From NCBI RefSeq assembly GCF_000257645.1, contig NZ_AJHJ01000028.1, forward strand, positions 1 through 61,212: DNA of 61,212 nt, read 5' to 3'. The position numbers were made by a program, and so were the translations under genes. This document shows, piece by piece, positions 9,892-19,087 of the stretch. Below the pieces are notes generated by a model. That model was not told where the DNA came from. It was given only the letters and a program-made list of their open reading frames with translations, and made no database searches. The number at the start of each line of letters is the position of its first letter. Position 1 is the first letter of the stretch. The stretch is from Serratia sp. M24T3. GTDB lineage: Bacteria > Pseudomonadota > Gammaproteobacteria > Enterobacterales > Enterobacteriaceae.

Positions 9892-10116
9892 GTTAGATGT
9901 GAATTTTCAAGTGTTAATATTCCTAAGTATTTTCTAGGAGTATTAACATTAATTCTGTAAAAACTTCCTTAAACTGGTTTTTAAATCCATGTTTTTTGTT
10001 GAGGTCATATAACAAACAAAATAAAGAGTGAGCGGATTTAATTATCAAGTTTATGGTTATTATAACGATGTTCGTATTGAATTTTACTCACAAATATGTA
10101 AACAAGGAGAATTACC

Positions 10117-11292
10117 ATGGATGATCAAAAAACGATGTTTGGTTTAAAAGTACACAGCATTTCAGATGTAACGTTTGTTAGTGATTTCAAAATAGAGTTC
10201 CTGGACAGAACTGCAGCACAGGTGGCGACTATTCATGCTAATAAGCAAAATCAAGTAGGTGTAAAAATAAGTCTTAATATGTTTGTTGGGGACTCGAATA
10301 AAGAGCCGGCTAATCTTGCACCCGAAGAGTTATTGCACTGTTTATGCTTGTATGACGTAGCAAGTGGCAAAGAATTGCTGTTTAAAGCCTATGATAATTC
10401 AAGTTTGAGTTATACCGATGTTAAGACAAAATATTGTAAAGCAGTAAATTATACTGATTCACATGTTTATCAAGAGAGTATTCCTTATACTGAAAAAGCA
10501 CGGTATACCCACACTATGACTTTCTATGTATGGGCTAACGACTTTAACAATTTTGATATCTATGCGCGGCTCAGTCATTTGAGTAAAGATTTTTATCCTG
10601 ATACTTATGTTGATACTAGCGGTGATGTTAAGAATTTCCCAAAGGTTATATTGGCAATTAACGCTATACAAGCAATTTACTACAGTGACAAAAGTCTGTG
10701 GGAAGTACCTACTAATTTGAACTGGATTGATCACAGTTGGCTTGATTTCCATTGGGACTCAGGTTCTACAGGAACCAGCAACGCTCCTTGCACCTATGCT
10801 CCAATGTTAATCAGAAGCCAAAAGTATATTAGCGATCCTCGTTATGAATTGGTTGATTTTAAAGTGAAAGGCGAAACCAGTAAAAAACCTGAGGGCGAAT
10901 GCAGTGCCTGGATTGGTTGGAAAGGGAAACGCTATGATACTTACGGTTGGTGGGTTGAACCTGTAGTGAGAACCCCAGATCCCTCGGCTGACGCAATAGG
11001 AACTGATTATCCGATACGTTTAACGACCAATAATTGGACCGGTATCAATACATGGTATACATCTCGGCCTAAAGGGGAACAGTTAATTAAGTCAAGCCAA
11101 TTAAAAGGTAAGGATGCACGCGGAATTACTCTCTATGTTTATAATATTCAGCTTCGTGAAACTGACTTGGTCAAACGTGGTTGGAGCGATAATATTAATA
11201 ATGCCTATGTAACTGTCACTGATGCCTTTGGCAATTCAGGGGAAGTTGTTATTGCTTTTCATGATACAGGCTATACGCCCTATATTGTTTAA
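10117..11292 (+). CDS. Unrecognised 391-residue protein, intact member of a tandem family upstream of an RHS gene
   Basis: I do not recognise this family and assign no function. The protein has no signal peptide or membrane segment and is rich in Tyr, Trp, Asp and beta-type sequence. A conserved N-terminal module (about 1-110, SDVTFVSDFKIEFLDRTAAQ and EELLHCLCLYDVASGKELLF) also occurs in the flanking broken copies. The middle has an aromatic-rich patch (GWKGKRYDTYGWWVEP, about 268-283). The C-terminus (AYVTVTDAFGNSGEVVIAF) looks like an Ig-like or beta-sandwich strand pair. AAGGAG lies six bases before the ATG. Its place directly before a YD-repeat gene suggests a partner or co-acquired factor, which is inference. 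Base composition is AT-richer than the backbone. Confidence 0.8.
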   Translation: MDDQKTMFGLKVHSISDVTFVSDFKIEFLDRTAAQVATIHANKQNQVGVKISLNMFVGDSNKEPANLAPEELLHCLCLYDVASGKELLFKAYDNSSLSYTDVKTKYCKAVNYTDSHVYQESIPYTEKARYTHTMTFYVWANDFNNFDIYARLSHLSKDFYPDTYVDTSGDVKNFPKVILAINAIQAIYYSDKSLWEVPTNLNWIDHSWLDFHWDSGSTGTSNAPCTYAPMLIRSQKYISDPRYELVDFKVKGETSKKPEGECSAWIGWKGKRYDTYGWWVEPVVRTPDPSADAIGTDYPIRLTTNNWTGINTWYTSRPKGEQLIKSSQLKGKDARGITLYVYNIQLRETDLVKRGWSDNINNAYVTVTDAFGNSGEVVIAFHDTGYTPYIV

Positions 11293-11353
11293 TATTCAAG
11301 CGACTTTTTTAAGTTTATAGATTGTGATCCCATAATGTTTAGAGGGATGCATC

Positions 11354-11533
11354 ATGGACGACCAGAAAGAAATAGATATTAAAAAGTATAACAAGGCTTC
11401 TGAAATTAACTTTATTAATAACCTGAAAATGGAATTTCTTGAGAAGACCTATGCCTCGAGTGCAGCAATACTCGGAAATAAAAGAAATTAGGTGGCTATC
11501 AAGTTTAGCTTTTGGCCACTCCGTGGCGGTTAA
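11354..11533 (+). pseudogene. Copy 3 of the tandem family, remnant with a nonsense codon
   Basis: An ATG at 11354 after GAGGGA opens MDDQKEIDIKKYNKASEINF and then LKMEFLEKTYASSAAILGNKRN, which aligns with the start of the 391-residue gene. The frame stops at TAG 11489-11491, exactly where the intact copy has CAG (Gln). Similarity continues in frame for a few codons (VAIKFSF) and then disappears. This is a point nonsense mutation plus a 3' deletion, so only a fossil of a third copy remains between the intact gene and the RHS gene. Confidence 0.75.
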
Positions 11534-11681
11534 AATTCATTTTAAAGGCGAGCATTATGGAGTTGAAGTTTTCTGAGGGTCGCTGTTTTACGGTCTATAG
11601 ATAATATAGATCTTTTATTACAATGCCTTCATTGAAAAGTGAGGGCATTAAATTCTGATATACCTGTGGAGATCTTGAATT

Positions 11682-14600
11682 ATGAGTGAAGGAAACACTA
11701 TATTTACCCAGGCATTTAACTTTGTGAGTGCCGCACAAGGGCGAGTTGACCCTCGTACCGGGATATTTCTTTTTAATTTCCCACTGGAAAATTTAGCCGG
11801 TAATGATAAACGCGGTCCATTCCTCGATATGACCCTGCGTTATTCGCCGATGCTGACTGAAAACCTGTTTGGATTGGGCGTTGGCGTAACGTTGGGGCTT
11901 TCATCCTATGACAGTCTAAGTAAAGTGCTGACCTTGAGTACTGGTGAAATGTATAAGGTTGATGAGTTTGCTAACTCTTTGACTATTCGCCAGAATAAAC
12001 TCGACAATATCAGGATTAAAAAATACACCGAAGGATCAGATACTTTTTATCGTATTGTTCACAAATCTGGGCAATGTGAATATCTGACAACAAACAATGG
12101 TGCTTCAACACTTAATTTACCTCGATATATAGAATCGCCACTGGGCAGCCGTTTAAAACTAAAATGGAATGGTCATAATCAATTATTGAGTGTGACGGAT
12201 GATGATAACATTTGTCTGTGCAAACTAAGTTATCAATCAAGTCCAGATAATGTTGCTATAACATTATTCCCGGAGAAAAAAGACAGTGTTGAACTATTGC
12301 TTTCTTTTACTACCGCCAGTGGCTCGCAGTATTTGCATAATATCGAAAACACCAGTCTGAAAAATAATTTGAAATGGAGTCTGAATTACAGCTGGGATGA
12401 CGACAAACTGCGTATGTTTGGCAAGTGCATATTGAAAGAGGTGACTGCTCCCACCGGTCTCACCGAGCAGGCTCTCTATGATCCTCAGGCAATGCGGGTA
12501 AACCATCAATTTGGCACCGAATTTGTACCGGCGATAATTCGGTTAATTACTTCTCCCGGTTACGGCCAGCCTGACATGACGGTTAACTACAGTTATACCG
12601 GCAATAACTATTTAGGTGGAACACTGCAGTATGGCCAATTTGATGCCGGTAATGATTATATCTACAGTTTTCCTACCGATTACATCTATGGTTCAACCGA
12701 GACGCAAAAAGCACCAGAAGGCCAGCAAGACAAGATAATTCAGCGAACTTATAACAGTTACCATCTTCAAACTATTGAAAAAATTGCCAGTGGTGATTGC
12801 ATTACTTCGCAAATAACTAAATATTTTCTTAAAGAAAATTTCGACTTTGAGAAGCAGCCTTCTGTACTACAGATGCCGCAAAAAGTGACTAAAGTGTGGC
12901 AGAAAGGTGCCGAGCTGAAAGCACCGGAAGTCACCGAATACGACTACGACAAAGACGCTCAGGGCAATTATTCAAACAGTGGAAATTTAGTTAGTCAGAA
13001 AGCCCCTGATGGCACCGTCACCACTCATGTCTACTATTCTTGCGAAGGCGAAGAAGGCTGCCCGGCTGATGCTTTTGGTTTTCGCCGTTATATCAAGAGC
13101 ACCACAGTTACCCCGCCTAAAACCAGTTATGCTGATGAACCCGTTTCATGTACTGAATATCGTTATCAGAAATTTACACCCCTGGCTGGCAGCGCAGTTT
13201 CCTACGCGGTGTTGAAAGAGTCTGAAACGCTGAAGATTAACGGTACATCGAAATTTCGCGAGCAATTAATCTATCACACCCAGGCTGGGGTTAATTTTGG
13301 TCGTGTAAAAAGCAAACTGCGTACACGATATTCGACCCATGGTAAAACTTTCAGCGTGAAACAAACTCTCTCGATGGAGGCGCAAGGTGAGACGCTGATA
13401 CAAAGCGTTAAAAACCAGATGCTGAGTGAAGATGGCATTACTCCGTTGTTTACCACTGAAAGTAGCAGCAAACTTTGTCGTCACAGCGGGCATCTATTGT
13501 CGGAAACCGACGTGGCAGGCAACACGGTAGCCTACGCCTATGATGCGTTGGGCCGCATCCTTTCTCAGACACACCATCCTGACAAACCCGCATATACTTC
13601 AACGGAAACTTATAGTTATACGCTTCCCGAGCGTCTTAAAAACCAGCCTGCCAGCACGATTCATACTGATGTTCTTGGCAATAAAATGCGCGTGGATTAC
13701 GACGGTCTCGGGCGTGAAATCACACAATGGGTGATTGACCGTGATTCAAAAAGTATGGTTTCAGGTCAGTCAGACGCCTGGCAGTTGGTCAGTACCAACC
13801 ACTACGACAAGTTTGGCGCGGTCTTTAAAGTCACTGGGAGAGACATCCTCAATCCAGGGTCGCAAACGCCACAAATCCTCGAATCAAGCCAGGTTGTAAC
13901 TCAGGATAACTGGGGGCAAAGCTATTCGACTACCGGGCAAGATGGCGTAATCCATTACAACATTACCGATCCGATTGCACTCAGCACGACTAGCTGGAGT
14001 AGCAGTCAGAATGGCAGGCAAATGACCGGCAAGCAGGTAACTCATTTCAGCGAAACTCATCACCCGCTGCAAACAGAAATTTTTTTAATTCAAGGAAATC
14101 AATATAGTACCCAGTCTCAATCATGGGATGGGGTGGGGCGATTGCGTAAATCCACTGATGCGCTGTTGCGTAGCACTCTCTTTAACTATGACGAAGAGGA
14201 TCGTGTTATTTCGACTTCTTTGAGCGATGGCTCGAAAATCAGTAAAACCTATGCTCCTTTTTCCACAGGTAAACTGGTAACCCAAATCAGCGTGACGGAT
14301 AAGAACGGCAAAGAGACTGTTCTCGGCACCCAGAAATTCGACCGTCTCGGGCGTTTGCTAGAAACGACCAGCGGCGGTCGAACCAGTGTAATGACCTATA
14401 CCCATGCCTGGCAAACTCGCCCAACATCGGTAAAAGGGCCAGATGGTGTCGTCACGCGTACGGTCAGCGATCCTAATTTGGGGGATGCGGTGACTCATCT
14501 TTATGCCGGTGAAGGCGCTGGCGCGGTCACGCAATCTTTTGACTATCATCTCCCAACGGCAATGATGACCAAAGCCACGGAAAATAATTCATCAAATCGT

Positions 14601-15740
14601 TGGTTAACCTATCCTTCAGGTCGTGTGAAGTCTGAAATGTCGATTATTCACGGCGGCACAGAAAAATCAGTTGGCTATCAATATTCATTGGCCGGTGCGG
14701 TCGAGAAGGATAGCGATATTGAAAATGTTAGCCGACAGCGTAAATTTGGCGTTTCAGGCACCTCTACCGGTCAGCTTTTGGAAGTGAGTGACTCAGAACT
14801 GAAAGTCACCCCTCATTACGATGAGTTTCAAAGAGTTACTGGCTGGGAAGTCGTAGAAATAAGCAAGAAACACACATTGACTACCTCTTTGACATTTGAT
14901 GATTTCGGGCGTGAAACGGCGAGAGTTGTGGCGCATAGCAACGGTGAAACTTATCACATCAGGCAGAACTGGAATGTTAATAGCCAGCTGGAGAGCCGCA
15001 CTCGCCTGCGTGGCAGCGAAGTGTTAAGTAATGAAACCTATCTCTACGACTCGCGTAATCGCCTGGTAACCTACAAAGCTGGTCCGCTAGAAGGCCAACT
15101 GCCAAAAGATGCCTATGGTAATGCGTTTACTCGCCAGGATTTCACCTTTGACGTGTTGGGTAACATCACTACCTGCACCACGATGCTTAAAAATGGCAGT
15201 CAAAATGTGGCTACTTATCATTTTGAAAACAGTAAAGATCCTTGTCAGTTGACCTCAGTTACCAACAGTTTGAGTGCGAAGGAATATCCTGCAAAAATCG
15301 CGCTGACCTATGATGCTGCAGGTCGTATGATCTTGGATGAAGCGGGCCGAAAACTTTCCTACGATGCATTGGGCCGTTTGCAAAGTGTTGCAGGTGAAAA
15401 AGGCAGTGGCCGTTATGGCTACAATGCTCAGAACGTATTGAGCTGGCAAATTGTGGATAAAACCAAGCAGTTACATCGTTTATATTATCGTAGTAACAAA
15501 TTGGTCAATGAGTGGATGAGCCCTGAAGGGCAGCCGCAAAGTGACACCAAAGATAGTCGTGTGCGTCTGGTTTACGCTGCGGGCAGCAATGTTGCTCAGA
15601 TTAACCATGAGGGTGATAAGCAAACCACGTCACTTATCGGTACCGACAGTAAAAGCTCTATAATGACTGCCAATGAAGAAGGCAAGACTCGCGAGTATCG
15701 CTATACCGCTTATGGCACGCAGGCAGCAGAAGAGAAGTAA
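11682..15740 (+). CDS. RHS/YD-repeat protein lacking the usual C-terminal core end and toxin tip
   Basis: This 1352-residue cytoplasm-type protein has no signal peptide. The N-terminal domain (AQGRVDPRTGIFLFNFPLENL, then LRYSPMLTENLFGLGVG and LTLSTGEMYKVDE) is the form found at the start of RHS proteins of Pseudomonas and Yersinia. From about residue 600 there are many YD-type repeats (AYAYDALGRILSQ, VDYDGLGREITQ, LTYDAAGRMILDE, LSYDALGRLQSV). Such proteins build a closed shell that holds a variable C-terminal toxin. Here the chain ends at YRYTAYGTQAAEEK, where relatives normally continue into LGFNGE, GNGYRAY and SPDS motifs and then a toxin. A terminator follows 15 bases later. GGAG lies ten bases before the ATG. 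It may be a toxin-less shell or a truncated gene; no immunity gene is visible. Confidence 0.88.
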   Translation: MSEGNTIFTQAFNFVSAAQGRVDPRTGIFLFNFPLENLAGNDKRGPFLDMTLRYSPMLTENLFGLGVGVTLGLSSYDSLSKVLTLSTGEMYKVDEFANSLTIRQNKLDNIRIKKYTEGSDTFYRIVHKSGQCEYLTTNNGASTLNLPRYIESPLGSRLKLKWNGHNQLLSVTDDDNICLCKLSYQSSPDNVAITLFPEKKDSVELLLSFTTASGSQYLHNIENTSLKNNLKWSLNYSWDDDKLRMFGKCILKEVTAPTGLTEQALYDPQAMRVNHQFGTEFVPAIIRLITSPGYGQPDMTVNYSYTGNNYLGGTLQYGQFDAGNDYIYSFPTDYIYGSTETQKAPEGQQDKIIQRTYNSYHLQTIEKIASGDCITSQITKYFLKENFDFEKQPSVLQMPQKVTKVWQKGAELKAPEVTEYDYDKDAQGNYSNSGNLVSQKAPDGTVTTHVYYSCEGEEGCPADAFGFRRYIKSTTVTPPKTSYADEPVSCTEYRYQKFTPLAGSAVSYAVLKESETLKINGTSKFREQLIYHTQAGVNFGRVKSKLRTRYSTHGKTFSVKQTLSMEAQGETLIQSVKNQMLSEDGITPLFTTESSSKLCRHSGHLLSETDVAGNTVAYAYDALGRILSQTHHPDKPAYTSTETYSYTLPERLKNQPASTIHTDVLGNKMRVDYDGLGREITQWVIDRDSKSMVSGQSDAWQLVSTNHYDKFGAVFKVTGRDILNPGSQTPQILESSQVVTQDNWGQSYSTTGQDGVIHYNITDPIALSTTSWSSSQNGRQMTGKQVTHFSETHHPLQTEIFLIQGNQYSTQSQSWDGVGRLRKSTDALLRSTLFNYDEEDRVISTSLSDGSKISKTYAPFSTGKLVTQISVTDKNGKETVLGTQKFDRLGRLLETTSGGRTSVMTYTHAWQTRPTSVKGPDGVVTRTVSDPNLGDAVTHLYAGEGAGAVTQSFDYHLPTAMMTKATENNSSNRWLTYPSGRVKSEMSIIHGGTEKSVGYQYSLAGAVEKDSDIENVSRQRKFGVSGTSTGQLLEVSDSELKVTPHYDEFQRVTGWEVVEISKKHTLTTSLTFDDFGRETARVVAHSNGETYHIRQNWNVNSQLESRTRLRGSEVLSNETYLYDSRNRLVTYKAGPLEGQLPKDAYGNAFTRQDFTFDVLGNITTCTTMLKNGSQNVATYHFENSKDPCQLTSVTNSLSAKEYPAKIALTYDAAGRMILDEAGRKLSYDALGRLQSVAGEKGSGRYGYNAQNVLSWQIVDKTKQLHRLYYRSNKLVNEWMSPEGQPQSDTKDSRVRLVYAAGSNVAQINHEGDKQTTSLIGTDSKSSIMTANEEGKTREYRYTAYGTQAAEEK

Positions 15741-15755
15741 TTATCGGCAAAAGAG

Positions 15756-15780
15756 AACCGGGCATGTCGCCCGGTTTTTA
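15756..15780. terminator. Terminator between the RHS gene and the convergent flavin reductase gene
   Basis: The 8-bp stem AACCGGGC/GCCCGGTT has a 5-base loop, with T-rich sequence on the plus side. It sits between two convergent genes. The plus-strand tail of five T best fits termination of the RHS transcript. Confidence 0.8.
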
Positions 15781-15801
15781 TCACTTATTGAAGTCACAAG
15801 A

Positions 15802-16434
15802 CTAACGGGCGTCGGGGCGTATCAGGTCAAAACGCAAATCTTCAGAGATAGAATAGTAGGCCGACGGACCACCGGCACGTAAAACCGGCTCGGCCAACGC
15901 CGTCTGATAAATTCCCTCTTCATTAAGTAAATGGCGGGCAATATGTACCGCAACCACTTCTCCAAGTACCAGCCAGGTATCGATTTTCTCACCTGATGAG
16001 CCTTGCAACTGAATACATTGTGAAAGTTTACACTCAAAATTTACCGGACTTTCGGCGACGCGATCGGCGGCAACAATGCTGCCGGCTATTGGCGTCAGGC
16101 CCGAAAATTCAAACTCATCGCGACCATGTTCCAGCGAGGCGGAGCTTTCATTCATTTTCACCGCCAGGCTACGGGTGGTCAGATTCCAGACAAACTCACC
16201 TGTTTCAACGATATTAGCCACGCTGTCTTTCCAGCCACTGCTGGCGAAACCAATGATTGGTGGTCGATAATTAAAGCAGTTGAAGAAACTGTAGGGAGCG
16301 AGATTTCTTTGACCTTTTGCGTTGCGCGAAGCTATCCAGCCAATAGGACGCGGTCCGACTATCGCGTTGAGGGGATCGTGCGGCAGGCCGTGCCCTTTTG
16401 CGGGTTCATAAAAATAGCGATCGTCAGAGCTCAT
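15802..16434 (-). CDS. Flavin reductase-domain (split-barrel FMN-binding) protein
   Basis: The 210-residue product belongs to the flavin reductase-like family, which binds FMN in a split barrel and reduces flavin or a small substrate with NAD(P)H. Visible family features are the N-terminal NAIVGPRPIGWIASRNAKGQ, followed by NLAPYSFFNCFNYRPPIIGF, the typical FMN-contacting stretch, and ETGEFVWNLTT. There is no signal peptide. The start at 16434 leaves about 240 bases to the divergent rlmF gene, enough for both promoters. The substrate and pathway are not evident. It is the boundary gene between the RHS block and the conserved rlmF. Confidence 0.88.
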   Translation of the reverse strand: MSSDDRYFYEPAKGHGLPHDPLNAIVGPRPIGWIASRNAKGQRNLAPYSFFNCFNYRPPIIGFASSGWKDSVANIVETGEFVWNLTTRSLAVKMNESSASLEHGRDEFEFSGLTPIAGSIVAADRVAESPVNFECKLSQCIQLQGSSGEKIDTWLVLGEVVAVHIARHLLNEEGIYQTALAEPVLRAGGPSAYYSISEDLRFDLIRPDAR

Positions 16435-16674
16435 AATTCACCTTTTTGGGCCGGATATTTTGCACTCATTAACTATTTGCAGACCAGCCAATGAGACGTT
16501 TTCAATAGCTTAGCCAAGATTGACTGGATTTACAGTGGCCTTCTGTGTGATGCCGACAGTCAATGGCGACGGTTTGTGTTATCTTACGCGGCAGAATTTT
16601 TCCCGACGCAGGTGCTATTTTAACCAGTTTATGTGGTCGGGTAAGCTTAACATTGATATTGGAGAGTCATTAAG

Positions 16675-17664
16675 GTGGAAAGAAAGAAAGCGATTCCGCA
16701 GGATAAAAAGATAGTTTTCCCGCAGGAAAAAAGCGGGCTTCACGCGCGAAATCGCCATCGTAGCCGCTATGATTTTCCTGCCCTGATTGTCAGCAGCCCA
16801 GAGCTAGAAGCGTTTGTCGCAGAAAATAAATGGGGCGACCTGTCAATAGATTTTGCCGATCCGCAGGCGGTCAAGGCGCTTAATCGCGCGCTGTTGCGTC
16901 ATTTCTATCAGATTGAAAACTGGGATATTCCGGCCGATTATCTGTGTCCGCCGATCCCGGGTCGTGCCGATTATATCCACCACTTGGCCGATCTGCTGGC
17001 TACCAGCAACGGCGGCGAGATCCCACAGGGCAAAAACGTCGCCATTCTGGATATCGGCGTGGGGGCGAACTGTATTTACCCGATAATTGGCCTGCGTGAA
17101 TACGGCTGGCGCTTTACCGCCAGTGAAATTGATGAGGTTTCAATGGCTGCTGCGAAAAAGATCGTCGCCACTAACCCGCTATTAACCAATCAGGTGCGTT
17201 TCCGTTTGCAGGCTAAACCGCCGCGCATTTTTGACACGATTATTCGCCACGACGAGCGTTATGACGCGGTTATCTGTAATCCGCCGTTCCATGCCTCAGC
17301 TGAAGAAGCTGCCGCAGGAAGCCAGCGCAAGCGCGATAATCTGGGCCTGAATCGCCGTGGAGATAAATCAGAACTTAACTTCGGCGGTCAACATAACGAA
17401 TTGTGGTGTGAAGGCGGCGAAGAGGCATTTGTAGAGCGCATGGTTGAAGAAAGCGCAGTTAAAGCAAATAACTGCCTGTGGTTCACGGTGCTGATTTCCA
17501 AAAAAACGACCTTGCCGTTGATATACGATGCTCTCGAAGAAGCCGGCGCGACCAATGTGCGTACCGTTGAAATGGCTCAGGGCCAGAAAGTCAGCCGCTT
17601 TGTGGCCTGGACCTTCCTGACACCGTCCCAGCAGAAAGCCTGGGGTGGCAAGCGCTGGGCATAA
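16675..17664 (+). CDS. rlmF: 23S rRNA m6A1618 methyltransferase RlmF
   Basis: RlmF methylates N6 of A1618 in 23S rRNA using S-adenosylmethionine. The 329-residue protein shows the family signature SGLHARNRHRSRYDF near the N-terminus, CPPIPGRADYIHHLADLL, the SAM loop LDIGVGANCIYPIIG and the catalytic NPPF motif in ICNPPFHAS. The start is GTG at 16675, preceded by GGAGAG nine bases away; no better ATG fits the family N-terminus. The roughly 25 residues before SGLHARN are lysine-rich and variable. In E. coli this gene (ybiN) lies near ybiO and glnQPH; here an accessory block follows instead. A strong terminator ends the unit. Confidence 0.96.
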   Translation: MERKKAIPQDKKIVFPQEKSGLHARNRHRSRYDFPALIVSSPELEAFVAENKWGDLSIDFADPQAVKALNRALLRHFYQIENWDIPADYLCPPIPGRADYIHHLADLLATSNGGEIPQGKNVAILDIGVGANCIYPIIGLREYGWRFTASEIDEVSMAAAKKIVATNPLLTNQVRFRLQAKPPRIFDTIIRHDERYDAVICNPPFHASAEEAAAGSQRKRDNLGLNRRGDKSELNFGGQHNELWCEGGEEAFVERMVEESAVKANNCLWFTVLISKKTTLPLIYDALEEAGATNVRTVEMAQGQKVSRFVAWTFLTPSQQKAWGGKRWA

Positions 17665-17685
17665 ATTTAACTTTGTAAATATTAA

Positions 17686-17724
17686 AACACCGGATCGATT
17701 AACATTGATCCGGTGTTTTTTTTT
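17686..17724. terminator. Bidirectional-type terminator after rlmF
   Basis: An 11-bp stem AACACCGGATC/GATCCGGTGTT is followed by nine T on the plus strand and preceded by A-rich sequence. It separates rlmF from the convergent LysR gene. Confidence 0.92.
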
Positions 17725-17804
17725 GCTGGCAAAAAGCTGCTTCAAAGGCTTTGAACAAAGCGATTGAAAACAGTACTAATATTTTGTTTGATCAGCCAGC
17801 GTTT

Positions 17805-18632
17805 TTAATCCGCAGTCGCCAGAGTAGAAAACCTGTTTTTATCATAATATGCCAGAATATCGTCACAGTTAATATTTTCGAATGACTTATAAATCCAGTA
17901 CCCGATCGAAAAATCTACCCCGGCAATAATTTTCATATTTAGATCTTTTGCATAAGAAGTGTCAAAAAAATCTTTCGATAGTATTGCGAGACTTCGACCA
18001 GCAAGCACGGATTCAACTCTAGCTAAAAAACAATCATTAATAATTATGCCGCCAGTAAATCCCCTTTCTTCGAGAGAATGCAGATAATTTTTGAAACCAT
18101 AATATTTCATCAAATGTGAGCTTTGAATGAATGGCAACTTTTTATAACTGTCTTCATCACCTGATTCGGTATTTGTTGAAACAAGTTTCATGGTGGAGGA
18201 GATTTTCTTAACAAATTGAACTCTTCCATTATCCGCTATTGGGCTGGTGGAAATAATAATATCTGGAGAGCTATCTTGAGTATATGAGGATATTATATTT
18301 GAATTGTGAGAAAGATAATCTGATAAAGAGTAAATGTGCATGCTAGGTAAATTATTTACTACGATTTCCCGCTTTTTTTTAACATTTCTTTTTTCCGAGA
18401 AACTTAATAATAGATTATATGCCTGAACTGTTTTTTGATAAAAATCGCTCCCTTTATCCGTCAGTCTCATCCCGGCGTTGCTGCGGGTAAAAAGTCTAAT
18501 CCCTAGTTCATTCTCAAGAAGTTTTATTTGCCGGCTCAGTGGCGGTGGTGTAGTGAATAATTTTTCAGCGGCTTTGGCGATCGTTCCTTCCTGGACAGTG
18601 ACAATAAATGATTTTAATCTTTTACTGATCAT
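17805..18632 (-). CDS. LysR-type transcriptional regulator, divergent from the chitinase block
   Basis: The 275-residue product has a standard LysR helix-turn-helix at about residues 5-60 (FIVTVQEGTIAKAAEKLFTTPPPLSRQIKLLENELGIRLF, recognition helix included) followed by a divergent effector domain. It is AT-rich and transcribed away from the 851-residue gene with a 455-base spacer, the usual arrangement for a LysR activator and its target operon. In Serratia and Yersinia, LysR proteins (ChiR, and regulators of Tc clusters) control chitinase and insecticidal genes, so control of the 19.1-24.4 kb genes is a reasonable inference. The effector-domain ligand is unknown. Confidence 0.87.
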   Translation of the reverse strand: MISKRLKSFIVTVQEGTIAKAAEKLFTTPPPLSRQIKLLENELGIRLFTRSNAGMRLTDKGSDFYQKTVQAYNLLLSFSEKRNVKKKREIVVNNLPSMHIYSLSDYLSHNSNIISSYTQDSSPDIIISTSPIADNGRVQFVKKISSTMKLVSTNTESGDEDSYKKLPFIQSSHLMKYYGFKNYLHSLEERGFTGGIIINDCFLARVESVLAGRSLAILSKDFFDTSYAKDLNMKIIAGVDFSIGYWIYKSFENINCDDILAYYDKNRFSTLATAD

Positions 18633-19087
18633 TGCTTAAACCTCATACGTTATAATGTCCTGAAATTTTATACAGATTTAAAGAGCAATTTTTTAAAATA
18701 AATGTGTTTTCTAGTCAGTTGTTTTTAAAGCTTAAAAACGAGCTTTGTCTCTTTTAAGTAATTTCCTGTTAAAGTTTATTAAAATTATAATGTTGTTTTT
18801 TAGTCATATTTTAGTTTTTATTAATGTGAGATTAAGTGAGTTACGCAGTTTTTAACAGAATGTCATTTTTAGGATTAAATCATGCCAGCTGTTAATTTTT
18901 TATTACAACAGTCTTCTGTTGGTTAAAGTGCACTAAATATGGCATAAGTCATCATAGGGTTATATTTCAATTGTTGGAATCTGAAAGGCAGTAATTGGAA
19001 TGTCACTAATTCCTCATCAATGGCATTGTCGTTAATGAAATAAACTTATTTCGATAAAAAATAATTTCATTATTAGGGAATACATTT
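18633..19087. other. Long AT-rich divergent intergenic region
   Basis: The 455 bases are strongly AT-rich with several short A/T palindromes but no gene. The region should contain the promoters of the LysR gene and the 851-residue gene and the LysR operator. I could not single out a clear T-N11-A operator among the many AT-rich candidates. Confidence 0.5.

Noticed and set aside
11682-15740. Tc toxin C subunit (TccC)
   Set aside because: The N-terminal domain is of the free RHS type and no TcA or TcB gene is present in the window, so a Tc assignment is not supported.
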